Source of the DNA: Psychrobacillus mangrovi
GTDB taxonomy: Bacteria > Bacillota > Bacilli > Bacillales_A > Planococcaceae
Direction: 5' to 3'
Assembly: GCF_037104765.1 (NCBI RefSeq)
Contig: NZ_JBAWSY010000011.1
Span: 1-64,000, forward strand
DNA: 64,000 nt
Below are positions 1 to 9,104 of this stretch, piece by piece. The notes below the pieces were generated by a model. The model did not search any database. It saw only the letters and a list, made by a program, of their open reading frames with translations, and was not told the DNA's origin. The translations under genes were made by a program, and so were the position numbers. Every line of letters starts with the position of its first letter. The stretch's first letter is position 1.

Positions 1-346
<346 letters not shown>

Positions 347-503
347 GAGAACTTAAAAAGCTCATTTTGTTTTGCTGGCATCATCATTAAATGATGTCAA
401 AATTGTTTGCTATCTGACTAACCGAAGCTAGTCTATCAAGCTATATGTCTTAACGTTTTGCATGTTCAGTTTTCAATGTTCATGTATTCATGGTTTTAAA
501 TAA
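347..503 (-). promoter_or_regulatory. 16S leader / tRNA-16S spacer
   Basis: This 157-nt spacer lies between tRNA-Gly and 16S. On the minus strand it begins with a boxA-like TTGAAAACTGAACA (near 464-477), as seen in Bacillus rRNA leaders and spacers. It also contains the hairpin CATCAT-TAA-ATGATG at about 381-395, a plausible processing-stem part. I find no convincing -35/-10 pair here, so 16S is probably co-transcribed with the upstream tRNAs. Confidence 0.55.
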
Positions 504-577
504 TGGAGCGGGTGAAGAGAATCGAACTCTCATCATCAGCTTGGAAGGCTGAGGTTTTACCACTAAACTACACCCGC
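504..577 (-). tRNA. tRNA-Gly (anticodon TCC)
   Basis: 74 nt cloverleaf on the minus strand with encoded CCA. Acceptor GCGGGTG pairs with CACCCGC, and the anticodon loop CTTCCAA gives TCC. It is the last tRNA before 16S. Confidence 0.95.
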
Positions 578-604
578 ATATATAATATAAGTTATTGCTT
601 TATT

Positions 605-681
<77 letters not shown>

Positions 682-689
682 AAATGCTT

Positions 690-776
<87 letters not shown>

Positions 777-801
777 GTAGTTATCATTTAGGACATGCTT
801 T

Positions 802-830
802 ATTATACTCTCAAAACGAGAGATTGTCAA
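802..830 (-). promoter_or_regulatory. sigma-A promoter inside the tRNA cluster
   Basis: On the minus strand TTGACA (825-830) and TATAAT (802-807) are both perfect consensus with exactly 17 bp between them. The start would fall just before tRNA-Leu and would drive Leu-Arg-Gly and the 16S gene. The spacer itself is a perfect inverted repeat, CTCTC-AAAAC-GAGAG (808-822), which is unusual. Confidence 0.9.
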
Positions 831-839
831 CAATTAAAA

Positions 840-915
840 TGGTGAGCCATGTAGGATTCGAACCTACGACCCTCTGATTAAAAGTCAGATGCTCTACCAA
901 CTGAGCTAATGGCTC
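840..915 (-). tRNA. tRNA-Lys (anticodon TTT)
   Basis: 76 nt, CCA encoded, anticodon loop CTTTTAA (TTT). Acceptor GAGCCAT pairs with its 3' partner. Confidence 0.96.
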
Positions 916-924
916 GAAGAAAAA

Positions 925-999
925 TGGCTGGGGTACCTGGATTCGAACCAGGGCATGACGGAATCAAAATCCGTTGCCTTACCGCTTGGCTATACCCCA
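925..999 (-). tRNA. tRNA-Gln (anticodon TTG)
   Basis: 75 nt, CCA encoded, acceptor TGGGGTA, anticodon loop ATTTTGA (TTG). Confidence 0.95.
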
Positions 1000-1002
1000 A
1001 CA

Positions 1003-1078
1003 TGGCGGTCCCGACCGGGATCGAACCGGCGATCTCCTGCGTGACAGGCAGGCATGTTAACCGCTACACCACGGGACC
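1003..1078 (-). tRNA. tRNA-Asp (anticodon GTC)
   Basis: 76 nt, CCA encoded, acceptor GGTCCCG, anticodon loop CTGTCAC (GTC). Confidence 0.96.
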
Positions 1079-1103
1079 TTTGAAACTAATATATAATTGG
1101 AAA

Positions 1104-1175
1104 TGACCCCTACGGGATTCGAACCCGTGTTACCGCCGTGAAAGGGCGGTGTCTTAACCGCTTGACCAAGGGGCC
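1104..1175 (-). tRNA. tRNA-Glu (anticodon TTC)
   Basis: 72 nt, acceptor GGCCCCT, anticodon loop CTTTCAC (TTC). Unlike its neighbours it has no CCA directly after the discriminator base (the sequence runs ATTTCCA), so CCA would have to be added by nucleotidyltransferase. Confidence 0.93.
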
Positions 1176-1181
1176 ATATAA

Positions 1182-1256
1182 TGGCTCCGAAGGTAGGACT
1201 CGAACCTACGACCAATCGGTTAACAGCCGATTGCTCTACCACTGAGCTACTTCGGA
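1182..1256 (-). tRNA. tRNA-Asn (anticodon GTT)
   Basis: 75 nt, CCA encoded, anticodon loop CTGTTAA (GTT). It is the first gene of the tRNA-16S transcription unit. An Asn-first cluster downstream of ydcK matches the B. subtilis trnS position. Confidence 0.95.
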
Positions 1257-1292
1257 ATAAATTAAGTCGTTTTGTTTTACTCGACTTTTTCT

Positions 1293-1321
1293 ATTATAAA
1301 GACCCAATTATAAAACGTCAA
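1293..1321 (-). promoter_or_regulatory. sigma-A promoter of the tRNA-16S unit
   Basis: On the minus strand TTGACG (1316-1321) is followed after 17 bp by TATAAT (1293-1298). The -35 box abuts the stop codon of the upstream ydcK gene, so the cluster is autonomously and strongly transcribed. Confidence 0.88.
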
Positions 1322-1807
1322 CTACTTTTTTGAAATTATTTTAGGATTTCTAGGAGAAATTAGAATTAAATTCCCCAAACACTTGCCACATCTATATTTA
1401 TCCGTATTTAATCTAATTTTCCGATTATATAAAAGGGAGCATTTTTCACATTTATACGTATAGATTTTCTTCCTTTGAAGCTTTTTAGGTTCAACTAGAG
1501 TCGAACAAAATCTTGGTGAGTTTGTTCTTTTAAGAAGTTCTCTAAAATCAGCATCTCTATGTTTATAGCCTTTTCCTTCTATATGTAAATGATAATGACA
1601 GAGCTCATGTTTAATTACGCCAATTAATTCTTCCATCCCATGCTTTTCAAAAACAAGGGGATTTATTTCGATATTATGTGTTCGTAGCAAATACCTTCCT
1701 CCAGTTGTCCGAAGGCGACTATTAAATATCGCTTTATGTTGAAAGTCTTTCCCAAAGATTGTTTTTGATACATCACATACCAATTCATAAAGTTTTTCAT
1801 CAGTCAT
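1322..1807 (-). CDS. ydcK: SprT-like zinc metalloprotein (YdcK family)
   Basis: A 161-residue SprT-family protein. The zinc-binding HELCH motif (residues 67-71) lies in the SprT-like domain, and a C-terminal zinc ribbon is formed by Cys120/Cys123 and Cys140/Cys143. SprT-like proteins are putative metalloproteases; the eukaryotic relative SPRTN cleaves DNA-protein crosslinks, but the bacterial role is poorly known. The gene sits between tex and the tRNA cluster exactly as ydcK does in B. subtilis. A terminator hairpin separates it from tex upstream, so it probably has its own promoter. Confidence 0.93.
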   Translation of the reverse strand: MTDEKLYELVCDVSKTIFGKDFQHKAIFNSRLRTTGGRYLLRTHNIEINPLVFEKHGMEELIGVIKHELCHYHLHIEGKGYKHRDADFRELLKRTNSPRFCSTLVEPKKLQRKKIYTYKCEKCSLLYNRKIRLNTDKYRCGKCLGNLILISPRNPKIISKK

Positions 1808-1824
1808 TTAACTCTCTCCTATAT

Positions 1825-1860
1825 AAAAAAGAACTTGTCCAATGAGTACTCATTGGACAA
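1825..1860 (-). terminator. Terminator after tex
   Basis: Perfect 26-bp palindrome (1835-1860, half TTGTCCAATGAGT) followed on the minus strand by GTTC and six T. It lies directly after the tex stop codon. Confidence 0.75.
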
Positions 1861-1867
1861 TCTTACT

Positions 1868-4036
1868 TCACTCTTGATCTTGTGGAGGAAGCATCGTAAG
1901 AGCAATTCTTCCTTTATTGGCATCATACTGATCTACCCATACAGTCACGATATCTCCTAGTGAAACAACATCAAGCGGATGTTTTACAAAACCTTTTTTC
2001 AACTTAGATATATGAACAAGTCCATCTTGCTTTACTCCAACATCAACAAATGCTCCGAAATCCACTACGTTACGAACAGTCCCTTGGAGCTCCATTCCTT
2101 TTTGAAGGTCTTCCATCTTCAGTACATCTTTTTTCAAAATTGGTTGTGGAAAAGCTTCGCGTGGATCTCTAGATGGTTTAATCAGTGTATCAACAATATC
2201 TTTTAAAGTGATTTCACCAATTTCTAATTCCTTGCTTACATCCGTAATATCAATATTCTTCAAGGCTTGCTCAGCTTCTTTAGATCCGATTTGAGACTTT
2301 TTCAATCCTACAATTTCTAAAACTTGTTCAGCAGCTTTATAGCTTTCTGGGTGAATTCCAGTGGCATCAAAAGGATTTTTAGCATCTGGAACACGTAGGA
2401 ATCCAATTGCCTGTTCATAAGTTTTAGCTCCAAGTCGAGGAATCTTCTTCAATTGTGCTCTTGATGTGAATCTACCTTGTTCATTTCTTAGATTCACGAC
2501 GTTTTCAGCAACTGTCTTTGATAGACCTGAGACGTATTGTAACAGAGAGGCAGAAGCAGTGTTTACGTTAACTCCAACCTGGTTAACAGCAGTTTCTACT
2601 ATAAAAGAAAGTGATTCAGATAGTTTCTTTTGGGATACGTCATGTTGATACTGACCAACACCTACTGCTTTTGGATCGATTTTCACAAGTTCTGCAAGGG
2701 GATCTTGTAAACGTCTTGCTATGGAAACGGCACTGCGCTGCTCCACCTGCAAGTCAGGGAACTCGTTTCTTGCAGTTTCGGATGCTGAATAAACACTGGC
2801 ACCCGCTTCGTTTACAATAACATACGCAACATCGCCCTCTACTTCTTTTAAGCAATCGACAATAAATTGTTCTGTTTCGCGAGAAGCTGTCCCGTTTCCA
2901 ATAGCAATCAATGAAATTGGAAATTTCTTTAGATAAGAAAGAACTTTCTTTTTAGAGCCTTCTACGTCCATTTTTGGTGCGTGCGGATAAATTGCCGATA
3001 CTTCTAATAATTTTCCTGTGTCATCGACTACTGCGAGCTTACAACCAGTTCGATAGGCAGGGTCCACTCCCAAAATAACTTTTCCTTTTAAAGGAGGTTG
3101 TAGTAATAGATTTCGTAAATTTTCCGAGAATATATGAATAGCCTGCGCTTCTGCTTTTTCTGTCAACTCCGTACGAATTTCTCTTTCAACAGATGGTTGA
3201 ATCAAGCGTTTGTATGAATCTTCGATAGCCATTTCTACATGTTCAACCGCATCGCTGGAAGTGTTGTTTGGAACCCACTGTGATTTCATTACATTGATTA
3301 CTTTTTCAATAGGAACTTGAATGTTTACCTTAAGTACATCCTCTTTCTCACCACGATTAAGAGCTAGTGTTCTATGAGGCACTATTTTTTTCACCGGTTC
3401 TTCATATTCATAGTACATTTCAAACACGTTTTTCTCATCCAATTCTGCCTTTTTGACGGAAGAGGTTACGTTACCATCTGCTCTCGAGATATTTCTTATT
3501 TGTTCGCGGATTTTTGGATCGTCTGCAAATTGTTCTGCTAGTATATCTCTTGCCCCTTGAAGTGCATCTTCTATAGTAAGAACTTCTAATTCTTCATTTA
3601 AATAATCAGCTGCTAATTTTTCTACTGACTCTTTCGGGAAAGTCAAAAGCAAATTTGCTAAAGGTTCTAGTCCTTTTTCTTTTGCGATTGTAGCTTTTGT
3701 TCTTCTTTTTTGTTTGTAGGGGCGATATAAATCTTCTACACGCTGTAATACGGTTGCATTATTAATAGAAGTACTCAGCTCTTCGGTTAACTTGCCTTGC
3801 TCATCTATCAAGCGGATAACCTCTTCTTTTCTTTGTTCAAGCTGTTGTATGTAATTGTAACGATCTTCAATTGCTTTAATTTGTACCTCATCTAAGGATC
3901 CTGTTTGTTCTTTTCTATATCGTGCGATAAAAGGAACTGTATTTCCTTCTTCTAATAGTTTGATTACTTGTTCTGCTTGTGTAGTTTTAACGCCTGTTTC
4001 TTTTGAAACAAGTTGTAACATTTTTTTTATTTCCAA
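1868..4036 (-). CDS. tex: Tex-type transcription accessory / S1 RNA-binding protein
   Basis: This 722-residue protein matches Tex (B. subtilis YdcI) over its full length. It has the N-terminal helical domain, a YqgF/RuvC-like nuclease-fold domain (around GKVILGVDPAYRTGCKLAV), the HhH region (VGVNVNTASASLLQYVSGLS) and a C-terminal S1 domain (GTVRNVVDFGAFVDVGVKQDGLVH). Tex binds nucleic acids and is linked to transcription and toxin expression in other bacteria. Its position between rsbX and ydcK is conserved with B. subtilis. It is followed by its own palindromic terminator. Confidence 0.97.
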   Translation of the reverse strand: MEIKKMLQLVSKETGVKTTQAEQVIKLLEEGNTVPFIARYRKEQTGSLDEVQIKAIEDRYNYIQQLEQRKEEVIRLIDEQGKLTEELSTSINNATVLQRVEDLYRPYKQKRRTKATIAKEKGLEPLANLLLTFPKESVEKLAADYLNEELEVLTIEDALQGARDILAEQFADDPKIREQIRNISRADGNVTSSVKKAELDEKNVFEMYYEYEEPVKKIVPHRTLALNRGEKEDVLKVNIQVPIEKVINVMKSQWVPNNTSSDAVEHVEMAIEDSYKRLIQPSVEREIRTELTEKAEAQAIHIFSENLRNLLLQPPLKGKVILGVDPAYRTGCKLAVVDDTGKLLEVSAIYPHAPKMDVEGSKKKVLSYLKKFPISLIAIGNGTASRETEQFIVDCLKEVEGDVAYVIVNEAGASVYSASETARNEFPDLQVEQRSAVSIARRLQDPLAELVKIDPKAVGVGQYQHDVSQKKLSESLSFIVETAVNQVGVNVNTASASLLQYVSGLSKTVAENVVNLRNEQGRFTSRAQLKKIPRLGAKTYEQAIGFLRVPDAKNPFDATGIHPESYKAAEQVLEIVGLKKSQIGSKEAEQALKNIDITDVSKELEIGEITLKDIVDTLIKPSRDPREAFPQPILKKDVLKMEDLQKGMELQGTVRNVVDFGAFVDVGVKQDGLVHISKLKKGFVKHPLDVVSLGDIVTVWVDQYDANKGRIALTMLPPQDQE

Positions 4037-4104
4037 AGCAAATTCACCCTTTCCTTATTGTATCTATTTTAACACAAGGCACTTACTTGTCTAAAATGAA
4101 CCAA

Positions 4105-4138
4105 ACAAAAAAGCTTACCCTAATGTTAGAGTAAGCTT
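4105..4138 (-). terminator. Terminator of the sigB operon
   Basis: The inverted repeat AAGCTTACCCTA / TAGAGTAAGCTT (4111-4138) is followed on the minus strand by a run of T. The hairpin overlaps the last codons and stop of rsbX, ending the rsb-sigB transcript. Confidence 0.85.
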
Positions 4139-4722
4139 CCTGCGATAAATGTTGCGTCATCACCATGCTTGATAATGTCGAGTAAAGATTCATATAAACA
4201 TTTTACACTATTCGACTTTTTTAAAGTTTCTTTCGGATTCTTTAATTCTACACCATCCGAGTGCATGAGGAATTTATCATGTTTAGAGTAAGGGTAAGTT
4301 TGAGTCCAAAACTTTTGCTTCCTACCAGATAGATAGCCCATAACAGGTAAAGGATAAATCATTTTGTCAGTTTTGCTTTGGTACATGTAAAATTTTATAT
4401 TGCCAACACAACTATAGGATATAGTTTTGTTCTTTAAATCTGCTCGAACAATCGCAACTGCTGCACCTCTTTTTTGAAACATTCTTTCATTACAAAGTAA
4501 AAGCAAATCATCCAAAGATTCGTTTAGGTTGTTAGCAAGAATTTCAGGCATTACATCAGCAGATTCTTTTGCTACTGGACCGTTTCCTAATCCATCCGCA
4601 ATCGCGCAAAGTAAGTAATCATCATCTTTATAAATATAATACGTATCCCCAGAGTCCAAGTTACCTGTTTTAGCTTCTTGATAGACTAAAACATCTACCG
4701 ATTCATCTGATATATATCTCAC
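4126..4722 (-). CDS. rsbX: RsbX, PP2C-type serine phosphatase (stressosome reset)
   Basis: 198-residue SpoIIE-type phosphatase domain with the expected Asp/Gly motifs (IADGLGNGP near residue 40, MHSDGV near 155). In B. subtilis RsbX dephosphorylates RsbS-P and RsbR-P and so turns the sigma-B response off. It is the last gene of the operon; its ATG overlaps the sigB stop by four bases, implying translational coupling. Length is equal to the B. subtilis protein within a residue or so. Confidence 0.95.
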   Translation of the reverse strand: MRYISDESVDVLVYQEAKTGNLDSGDTYYIYKDDDYLLCAIADGLGNGPVAKESADVMPEILANNLNESLDDLLLLCNERMFQKRGAAVAIVRADLKNKTISYSCVGNIKFYMYQSKTDKMIYPLPVMGYLSGRKQKFWTQTYPYSKHDKFLMHSDGVELKNPKETLKKSNSVKCLYESLLDIIKHGDDATFIAGSLL

Positions 4723-5504
4723 TCTTCTATTCCACCTGACGCTAATATTGCAGATTGCAATTTTTTTATAGCTTTCCTTTGAATTCTAGAAACATGCATT
4801 TGAGAAATCCCTAAACGATCACCTGTTTCTTTTTGACTTAATTGCTCAATATATGTAAGCTGAATAATTTCTTTTTCTCGTTCAGAAAGTACATTTAAAG
4901 CATTTGCTACAAGCAAACGTTGATCTGTTTTCTCATATTCTCCATCAGTGCTACCGATAACGTCGAAAAGTGTGATCGTACCTCCATCAGAGTCCGAATC
5001 AAGGGAATGGTCCATAGAGAGAGCTTGATAGCTTTTCCCCATCTCCATTGCTTCTAGGACGTCTTCCACTTCTACTCCTAAATGATCTGCTATTTCTGGG
5101 ACTAACGGTGATCGCTGAAATTCAACAGTTAATGTTTCTACAGCTGCACGAATACGTGGCCCTAATTCTTTAATTCTTCTTGGGACATGTACCGCCCATG
5201 TTTTGTCACGTAAAAACCGTTTAATTTCACCAATTATCGTAGGAATTGCAAATGCTTCGAAGTTTCTACCGAAGGATGGATCATATCTTCTAATCGCACC
5301 TAAGAGCCCTAGCATCCCAACTTGTACAATATCCTCATGATGTGACTTACCATTCGAATATTTGCGCGCAATAGATTCCACTAGCCTAGTGTAATTCAGG
5401 ACGAGATTCGTTTGTGCTTCTTCACTCTCATTCTGTTGATAATCTTCAATCCATTTTAAGACTTGTTCCTTGGATTGTTTGTTATGAAGAGATGTGTTCG
5501 ACAT
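4719..5504 (-). CDS. sigB: RNA polymerase sigma factor SigB (general stress)
   Basis: 261-residue sigma-70 family group 3 factor. Region 2 (IVQVGMLGLLGAIRRYDP, FEAFAIPTIIGEIKRFLRD), region 3 and the region 4 HTH (SQKETGDRLGISQMHVSRIQRK) are near-identical to B. subtilis SigB. I chose the second ATG (5504) because AGGTGG lies six bases upstream of it, whereas the ATG at 5510 abuts that motif. The gene overlaps rsbW by 23 bp. It directs transcription of the general stress regulon, including, by sequence, its own operon from the site at 6320-6345. Confidence 0.97.
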   Translation of the reverse strand: MSNTSLHNKQSKEQVLKWIEDYQQNESEEAQTNLVLNYTRLVESIARKYSNGKSHHEDIVQVGMLGLLGAIRRYDPSFGRNFEAFAIPTIIGEIKRFLRDKTWAVHVPRRIKELGPRIRAAVETLTVEFQRSPLVPEIADHLGVEVEDVLEAMEMGKSYQALSMDHSLDSDSDGGTITLFDVIGSTDGEYEKTDQRLLVANALNVLSEREKEIIQLTYIEQLSQKETGDRLGISQMHVSRIQRKAIKKLQSAILASGGIEE

Positions 5505-5952
5505 TTTCATCCACCTGCTCTACTCCGACATACTTCGTCATAAATACAGTTACACCCTCTTGGTGATGGACCTTAACCTCATCCATTAACGTTTCAATCA
5601 AATATAATCCAAGGCCGCCTTCTCTTAGGAAAGACCCTTCTTCTAAATCGTGATATGGGCCAACTTTGGCTTTTGTCTCCTCAAAGTTAAAGCTCTTCCC
5701 ATGATCTGCTACCATTATTTCTAATTTATCTTCATAAACAGCACATCCAATTACTACTTCGCCCTCTTCATTCTCGGTATAAGCATGTTGAACAGCGTTA
5801 GTAATTGCTTCACTAGCAGCGATTTTCAAGTCCTCTATATCGTCATATGTAAACCCAATTCGGTTTGCTAACCCAGAAATTGTTAATCGAGCAACGCTTA
5901 CATACTGTGGCTTTGCAGGCAAGCGAATTTCAACATAATCAAACGGTTTCAT
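5482..5952 (-). CDS. rsbW: RsbW, anti-sigma-B factor and serine kinase
   Basis: 156-residue GHKL-fold kinase with the N box (EAITNAVQHAY), the DHGKSFNF G1-type box and the GGLGLYLIETLMDEV G2 box. It binds and inhibits SigB and, in unstressed cells, phosphorylates and inactivates RsbV. The start overlaps the end of rsbV by 14 bp and the end overlaps sigB, the usual arrangement for keeping the partners stoichiometric. Confidence 0.97.
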   Translation of the reverse strand: MKPFDYVEIRLPAKPQYVSVARLTISGLANRIGFTYDDIEDLKIAASEAITNAVQHAYTENEEGEVVIGCAVYEDKLEIMVADHGKSFNFEETKAKVGPYHDLEEGSFLREGGLGLYLIETLMDEVKVHHQEGVTVFMTKYVGVEQVDENVEHISS

Positions 5953-6283
5953 CTATTTTCACCTCTTTACCAGCTGCTTGAATATCCATAATCTCTCCTA
6001 AACCAGTTATATCAAACAATCGTTTTAAACGAGATGAAAGACCAGTTAATTCTAAGTGACTATTGGAAGCTTTAACACTTTTGTAAAAGCCTACAAAAAC
6101 TCCTAATCCTGTACTATCCATATATGATACACCACTCAAGTCTAATTCGACTTGAAGGTCTTCTGATAAATTGATTTCTGCTAATTTTTCTCTAAGTACT
6201 GGAGCAGTAAAAGCATCGATTTCGCCTTTAATTATCCCAGTAACTTTCATGTTTTCTTCTAATAACTCTACTGTAATATTCAT
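5939..6283 (-). CDS. rsbV: RsbV, anti-anti-sigma factor (STAS)
   Basis: 114-residue single STAS domain with the phospho-acceptor serine in YMDSTGLGVF (Ser57-58 region). Unphosphorylated RsbV binds RsbW and frees SigB. It is the first gene behind the sigma-B-type promoter at 6320-6345, so V, W, sigB and X can be induced together. Confidence 0.97.
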   Translation of the reverse strand: MNITVELLEENMKVTGIIKGEIDAFTAPVLREKLAEINLSEDLQVELDLSGVSYMDSTGLGVFVGFYKSVKASNSHLELTGLSSRLKRLFDITGLGEIMDIQAAGKEVKIDETV

Positions 6284-6319
6284 TATTTTATCCCCCGTTT
6301 TCGCTATCTATAGTAATCT

Positions 6320-6345
6320 ATACCACATTTTAGCCAGTGATAAAC
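6320..6345 (-). promoter_or_regulatory. Sigma-B-type autoregulatory promoter before rsbV
   Basis: On the minus strand GTTTAT (6340-6345) and TGGTAT (6320-6325) are separated by 14 bp, close to the sigma-B consensus GTTTAA-N14-GGGTAT. It is located in the rsbU-rsbV gap, the same place as the B. subtilis sigma-B-dependent promoter. The start point would lie about 30 bp before rsbV. Confidence 0.8.
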
Positions 6346-6352
6346 ATTTCTA

Positions 6353-7351
6353 TTACATTTTTTTAAAAATAACCAATGTAAAGTCATCCCGTTGTTCAAA
6401 ATCCTGTAATTCTTCTAATTTGTGAAATACGTATTCTACCATGACTTGTGCGGGCTCATCCTTCACACTTTCAATGATTTCCATCACCTTTTGTTGTTCA
6501 ATGAAACCTTCCTTCGAGCGGCACTCTGTCACTCCGTCCGTCATCATGACAACAAAATCACCCTTATCTAATACGATAGAGTGTTGTTCATATTTAACAT
6601 TTGGAACTACACCAAGTAGTAGACCTTTTGCTTGTAACTCTTTAAAGCTTCCACTTTTATCACAATAGAACAGTGGAGGTTCATGCCCAGCAGAGGCGTA
6701 AGTAAACTCACAATTGATTGAATCATATGTTCCATAAAACATAGAAATAAACATGGAGTCACTAACACTTTTTTCAACAATTCTATTAATAATATCTAAA
6801 ACAATAACTGGTTCGGTTTTTGCTCCCGATAGACTATCCATTCCATATTTAATCATCGACATACATAGTGCTGCGGGAATTCCTTTTCCTATAACATCCG
6901 CTACTGCTATACCTAAGTTTGTCTCATCACTTAAGAAATATGCATAATCACCATTCATTTCTTTTGCTGGAACAGAAATCATCCCTATATCTAATCCGGA
7001 CATATGGGGAACTTTAGTTTTCAGCAATGTCTTTTGAACGTTTGCAGCTAATTCCATTTCCATTTTAATGTTTTCTTGTTTTTTTATTAATGTCTGATGT
7101 TCTTTTAACGCCAAGCCATAGTGAATCATTACCTCTATTAATAAATCAAAAGAATGTGATACGTTCGAAGGTAAATCGGGCATAATTTCTTCTAAAGAAG
7201 CCTTATGTATGCTGATCACATCTTCTGGAGAGATGTTTTTCTGTATAAGTTGCTTACTAAAGTTTTGTCCCTCATATAAATTTTGTTCATTTTGCATTAA
7301 TGTATATTCTCTTAATATATTTTTATATTCTCGCTTAAATTCTTGAGGCAT
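6353..7351 (-). CDS. rsbU: RsbU, PP2C phosphatase acting on RsbV-P
   Basis: 332-residue protein with an N-terminal helical RsbT-binding domain (about residues 1-85), a short linker and a C-terminal SpoIIE/PP2C domain (DYAYFLSDETNLGIAVADVIGKGIPAALCM ... MMTDGVTE). When RsbT is released from the stressosome it activates RsbU, which dephosphorylates RsbV. It is preceded by rsbT with a 14-bp gap and followed by the internal sigma-B promoter. Confidence 0.96.
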   Translation of the reverse strand: MPQEFKREYKNILREYTLMQNEQNLYEGQNFSKQLIQKNISPEDVISIHKASLEEIMPDLPSNVSHSFDLLIEVMIHYGLALKEHQTLIKKQENIKMEMELAANVQKTLLKTKVPHMSGLDIGMISVPAKEMNGDYAYFLSDETNLGIAVADVIGKGIPAALCMSMIKYGMDSLSGAKTEPVIVLDIINRIVEKSVSDSMFISMFYGTYDSINCEFTYASAGHEPPLFYCDKSGSFKELQAKGLLLGVVPNVKYEQHSIVLDKGDFVVMMTDGVTECRSKEGFIEQQKVMEIIESVKDEPAQVMVEYVFHKLEELQDFEQRDDFTLVIFKKM

Positions 7352-7365
7352 TCCTCAATCACCTC

Positions 7366-7767
7366 CTATCGAAGCCACTTAGTAGCACTAATCTTCGTAC
7401 CCTCTCCAATTACTGTCTCAATCTTAAAATTATCCATCAGACGTTTCACACCAGGAAGACCTGCACCCAGTCCACCTGAAGTTGTATATCCATCTTCCAG
7501 AGCTTTTCGAACATCCACTATTCCTGGACCTTCGTCTGATGCAATAACCAATAATCCTTTAAGATTGCCTTCTGTAATATGGTTGATCTCTATCTTTCCT
7601 TTTCCAGCATATATATAAATATTCCGAGCAAGTTCACTGATAGCTGTCGTAATCCTAGCTTGGTCGACTGTCCCAAAGCCTACTTCTTTTGCTTTGTTCC
7701 TTCCAAGCTGCCTTGCAGCAACAATGTCCCACTCCGTTATAATATCAACAGAAGACTCAAAGTTCAT
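7366..7767 (-). CDS. rsbT: RsbT, stressosome switch serine kinase
   Basis: 133-residue GHKL-type kinase with conserved ELARNIYIYAGKG, ASDEGPGI and GGLGAGLPGVKRLMDNF boxes. In unstressed cells it is held by RsbR/RsbS; after stress it phosphorylates them and moves to RsbU. It lies five bp after rsbS in the operon. Confidence 0.97.
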   Translation of the reverse strand: MNFESSVDIITEWDIVAARQLGRNKAKEVGFGTVDQARITTAISELARNIYIYAGKGKIEINHITEGNLKGLLVIASDEGPGIVDVRKALEDGYTTSGGLGAGLPGVKRLMDNFKIETVIGEGTKISATKWLR

Positions 7768-7772
7768 ATGGA

Positions 7773-8135
7773 TTAGGCCTCCAATTCTCGTTCTAATTTT
7801 TCCAATCCATTTTCTAAGTCTAGGGCTGTTACTATATTTTCTAGTCGAATCCCTAATTCTATCAATGTTATTGCCACGGCTGGCTGAATACCTGTGATGA
7901 CAACTTTTGCTCCCATAAGACTAGACATACTAATAACATCTCCAAGTACTTTGGCGATGAAAGAATCAATAAAATCGATCGGAGTTAAATCTAGCACTAC
8001 CCCTCTTGCAGAAGTAGTATGAAGTTTGTCCAATAAATCCTCTTGAAAAGAAAGTGCCGTTTGATCATCTAGTTCCCATTGAATCGAAACGATTAAGCAG
8101 TCTTTTAATTTTAAAATCGGAATTCTTGTTTTCAT
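7773..8135 (-). CDS. rsbS: RsbS, stressosome STAS antagonist
   Basis: 120-residue STAS protein with the conserved phospho-serine segment DLTPIDFIDSFIAK (about residues 50-63). It is the core scaffold of the stressosome that sequesters RsbT. Its ATG overlaps the rsbR stop by four bases. Confidence 0.96.
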   Translation of the reverse strand: MKTRIPILKLKDCLIVSIQWELDDQTALSFQEDLLDKLHTTSARGVVLDLTPIDFIDSFIAKVLGDVISMSSLMGAKVVITGIQPAVAITLIELGIRLENIVTALDLENGLEKLERELEA

Positions 8136-8962
8136 TGTTCATCCACCTCTACAATTGCTCGATTTGTAAGAGCAAGCGCCTGCTCGACTCCCTTTTGCAT
8201 TGTGCTAGTTGTTGTAAAATCATTTAAATTAATGCCAAGCGCAACGATTGTTTGCGCAATTTCTGGACGAATACCAACAAGCATACATTTTGCACCGACT
8301 AAACGAACGGCATCTGCAGCTTGAATAATGTGATGCGCTACCATAGTATCTACAACAGGAACACCTGTGATATCTAGCAATACTACTTCCGCTCTATGTT
8401 TTACTACACCGTGCAATAAATTCTCCATGATCAATTTTGCACGTTCTGTATCAATTGTACCTACTAAAGGCATAACTGAAATTTTATCGAACATCGGAAT
8501 GAGAGATGCCGATAATTCCTGTAATGCCATTTTTTGTACTTGTACTGTTCTATCCCATACTTTTGAATACGCTTCTACAACGTTATGTGTTAGTGGTGGC
8601 ATCCAGTTATTCATAATTTCCATATAGGATTTAATATTCTGATCGTTTAAATAACCGTCTTCATCCATTTTAACATAGAGAACATTCGTAAAATTAGTTA
8701 TTGCTTTTAATACGAAAGAAACGGACCAACCATATTGTACGACTTTGACCGAGAATTCATTTAGCTTTGCAGTATATATTTCATCACTTTCTGTTAAGCT
8801 GGATATTATTAGCTCCCCAAATTCACGTACCGTGTTATCAATAATTCGATCAGACATTATTTGAAAAAAGCGATCGTCGTTCTCTTCTTCCATTTTTAAT
8901 GTCCACTTTTCTAATACTTCGTCAAGATGCTCGTGAATATACCCTGCAATTAGTTTATTCAT
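8132..8962 (-). CDS. rsbR: RsbR, stressosome sensor (globin-like N domain plus STAS)
   Basis: 276-residue protein with an N-terminal non-haem globin-like domain (about 1-150) and a C-terminal STAS domain. Phospho-threonine sites are recognisable in LLDITGVPVVDT and VGIRPEIAQT, equivalent to B. subtilis Thr171 and Thr205. It is the first gene of the operon and is co-directional with all the others. It is most like RsbRA. No paralogous rsbR is seen in the window. Confidence 0.95.
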   Translation of the reverse strand: MNKLIAGYIHEHLDEVLEKWTLKMEEENDDRFFQIMSDRIIDNTVREFGELIISSLTESDEIYTAKLNEFSVKVVQYGWSVSFVLKAITNFTNVLYVKMDEDGYLNDQNIKSYMEIMNNWMPPLTHNVVEAYSKVWDRTVQVQKMALQELSASLIPMFDKISVMPLVGTIDTERAKLIMENLLHGVVKHRAEVVLLDITGVPVVDTMVAHHIIQAADAVRLVGAKCMLVGIRPEIAQTIVALGINLNDFTTTSTMQKGVEQALALTNRAIVEVDEQ

Positions 8963-9104
8963 TTTCTTACATACAACTCCTCAAATCAAAATTGTTAGTA
9001 TTAATATTGTATCGGATATTAAAATACTTTACATCTTTTTCAAATAATAAAAAAAGAATACGTTATTTATTGCCTTATTACATAGTTTAACATACATAAT
9101 AAAA

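Noticed and set aside
381..400. Promoter immediately before 16S (TTGACA at 395-400)
   Set aside because: There is no -10 at suitable distance (the sequence downstream is the ATGATG hairpin and CAGCAA); more likely part of the leader stem.
909..1242. Short open frames across the tRNA cluster
   Set aside because: They lie over clear tRNA genes on the minus strand.
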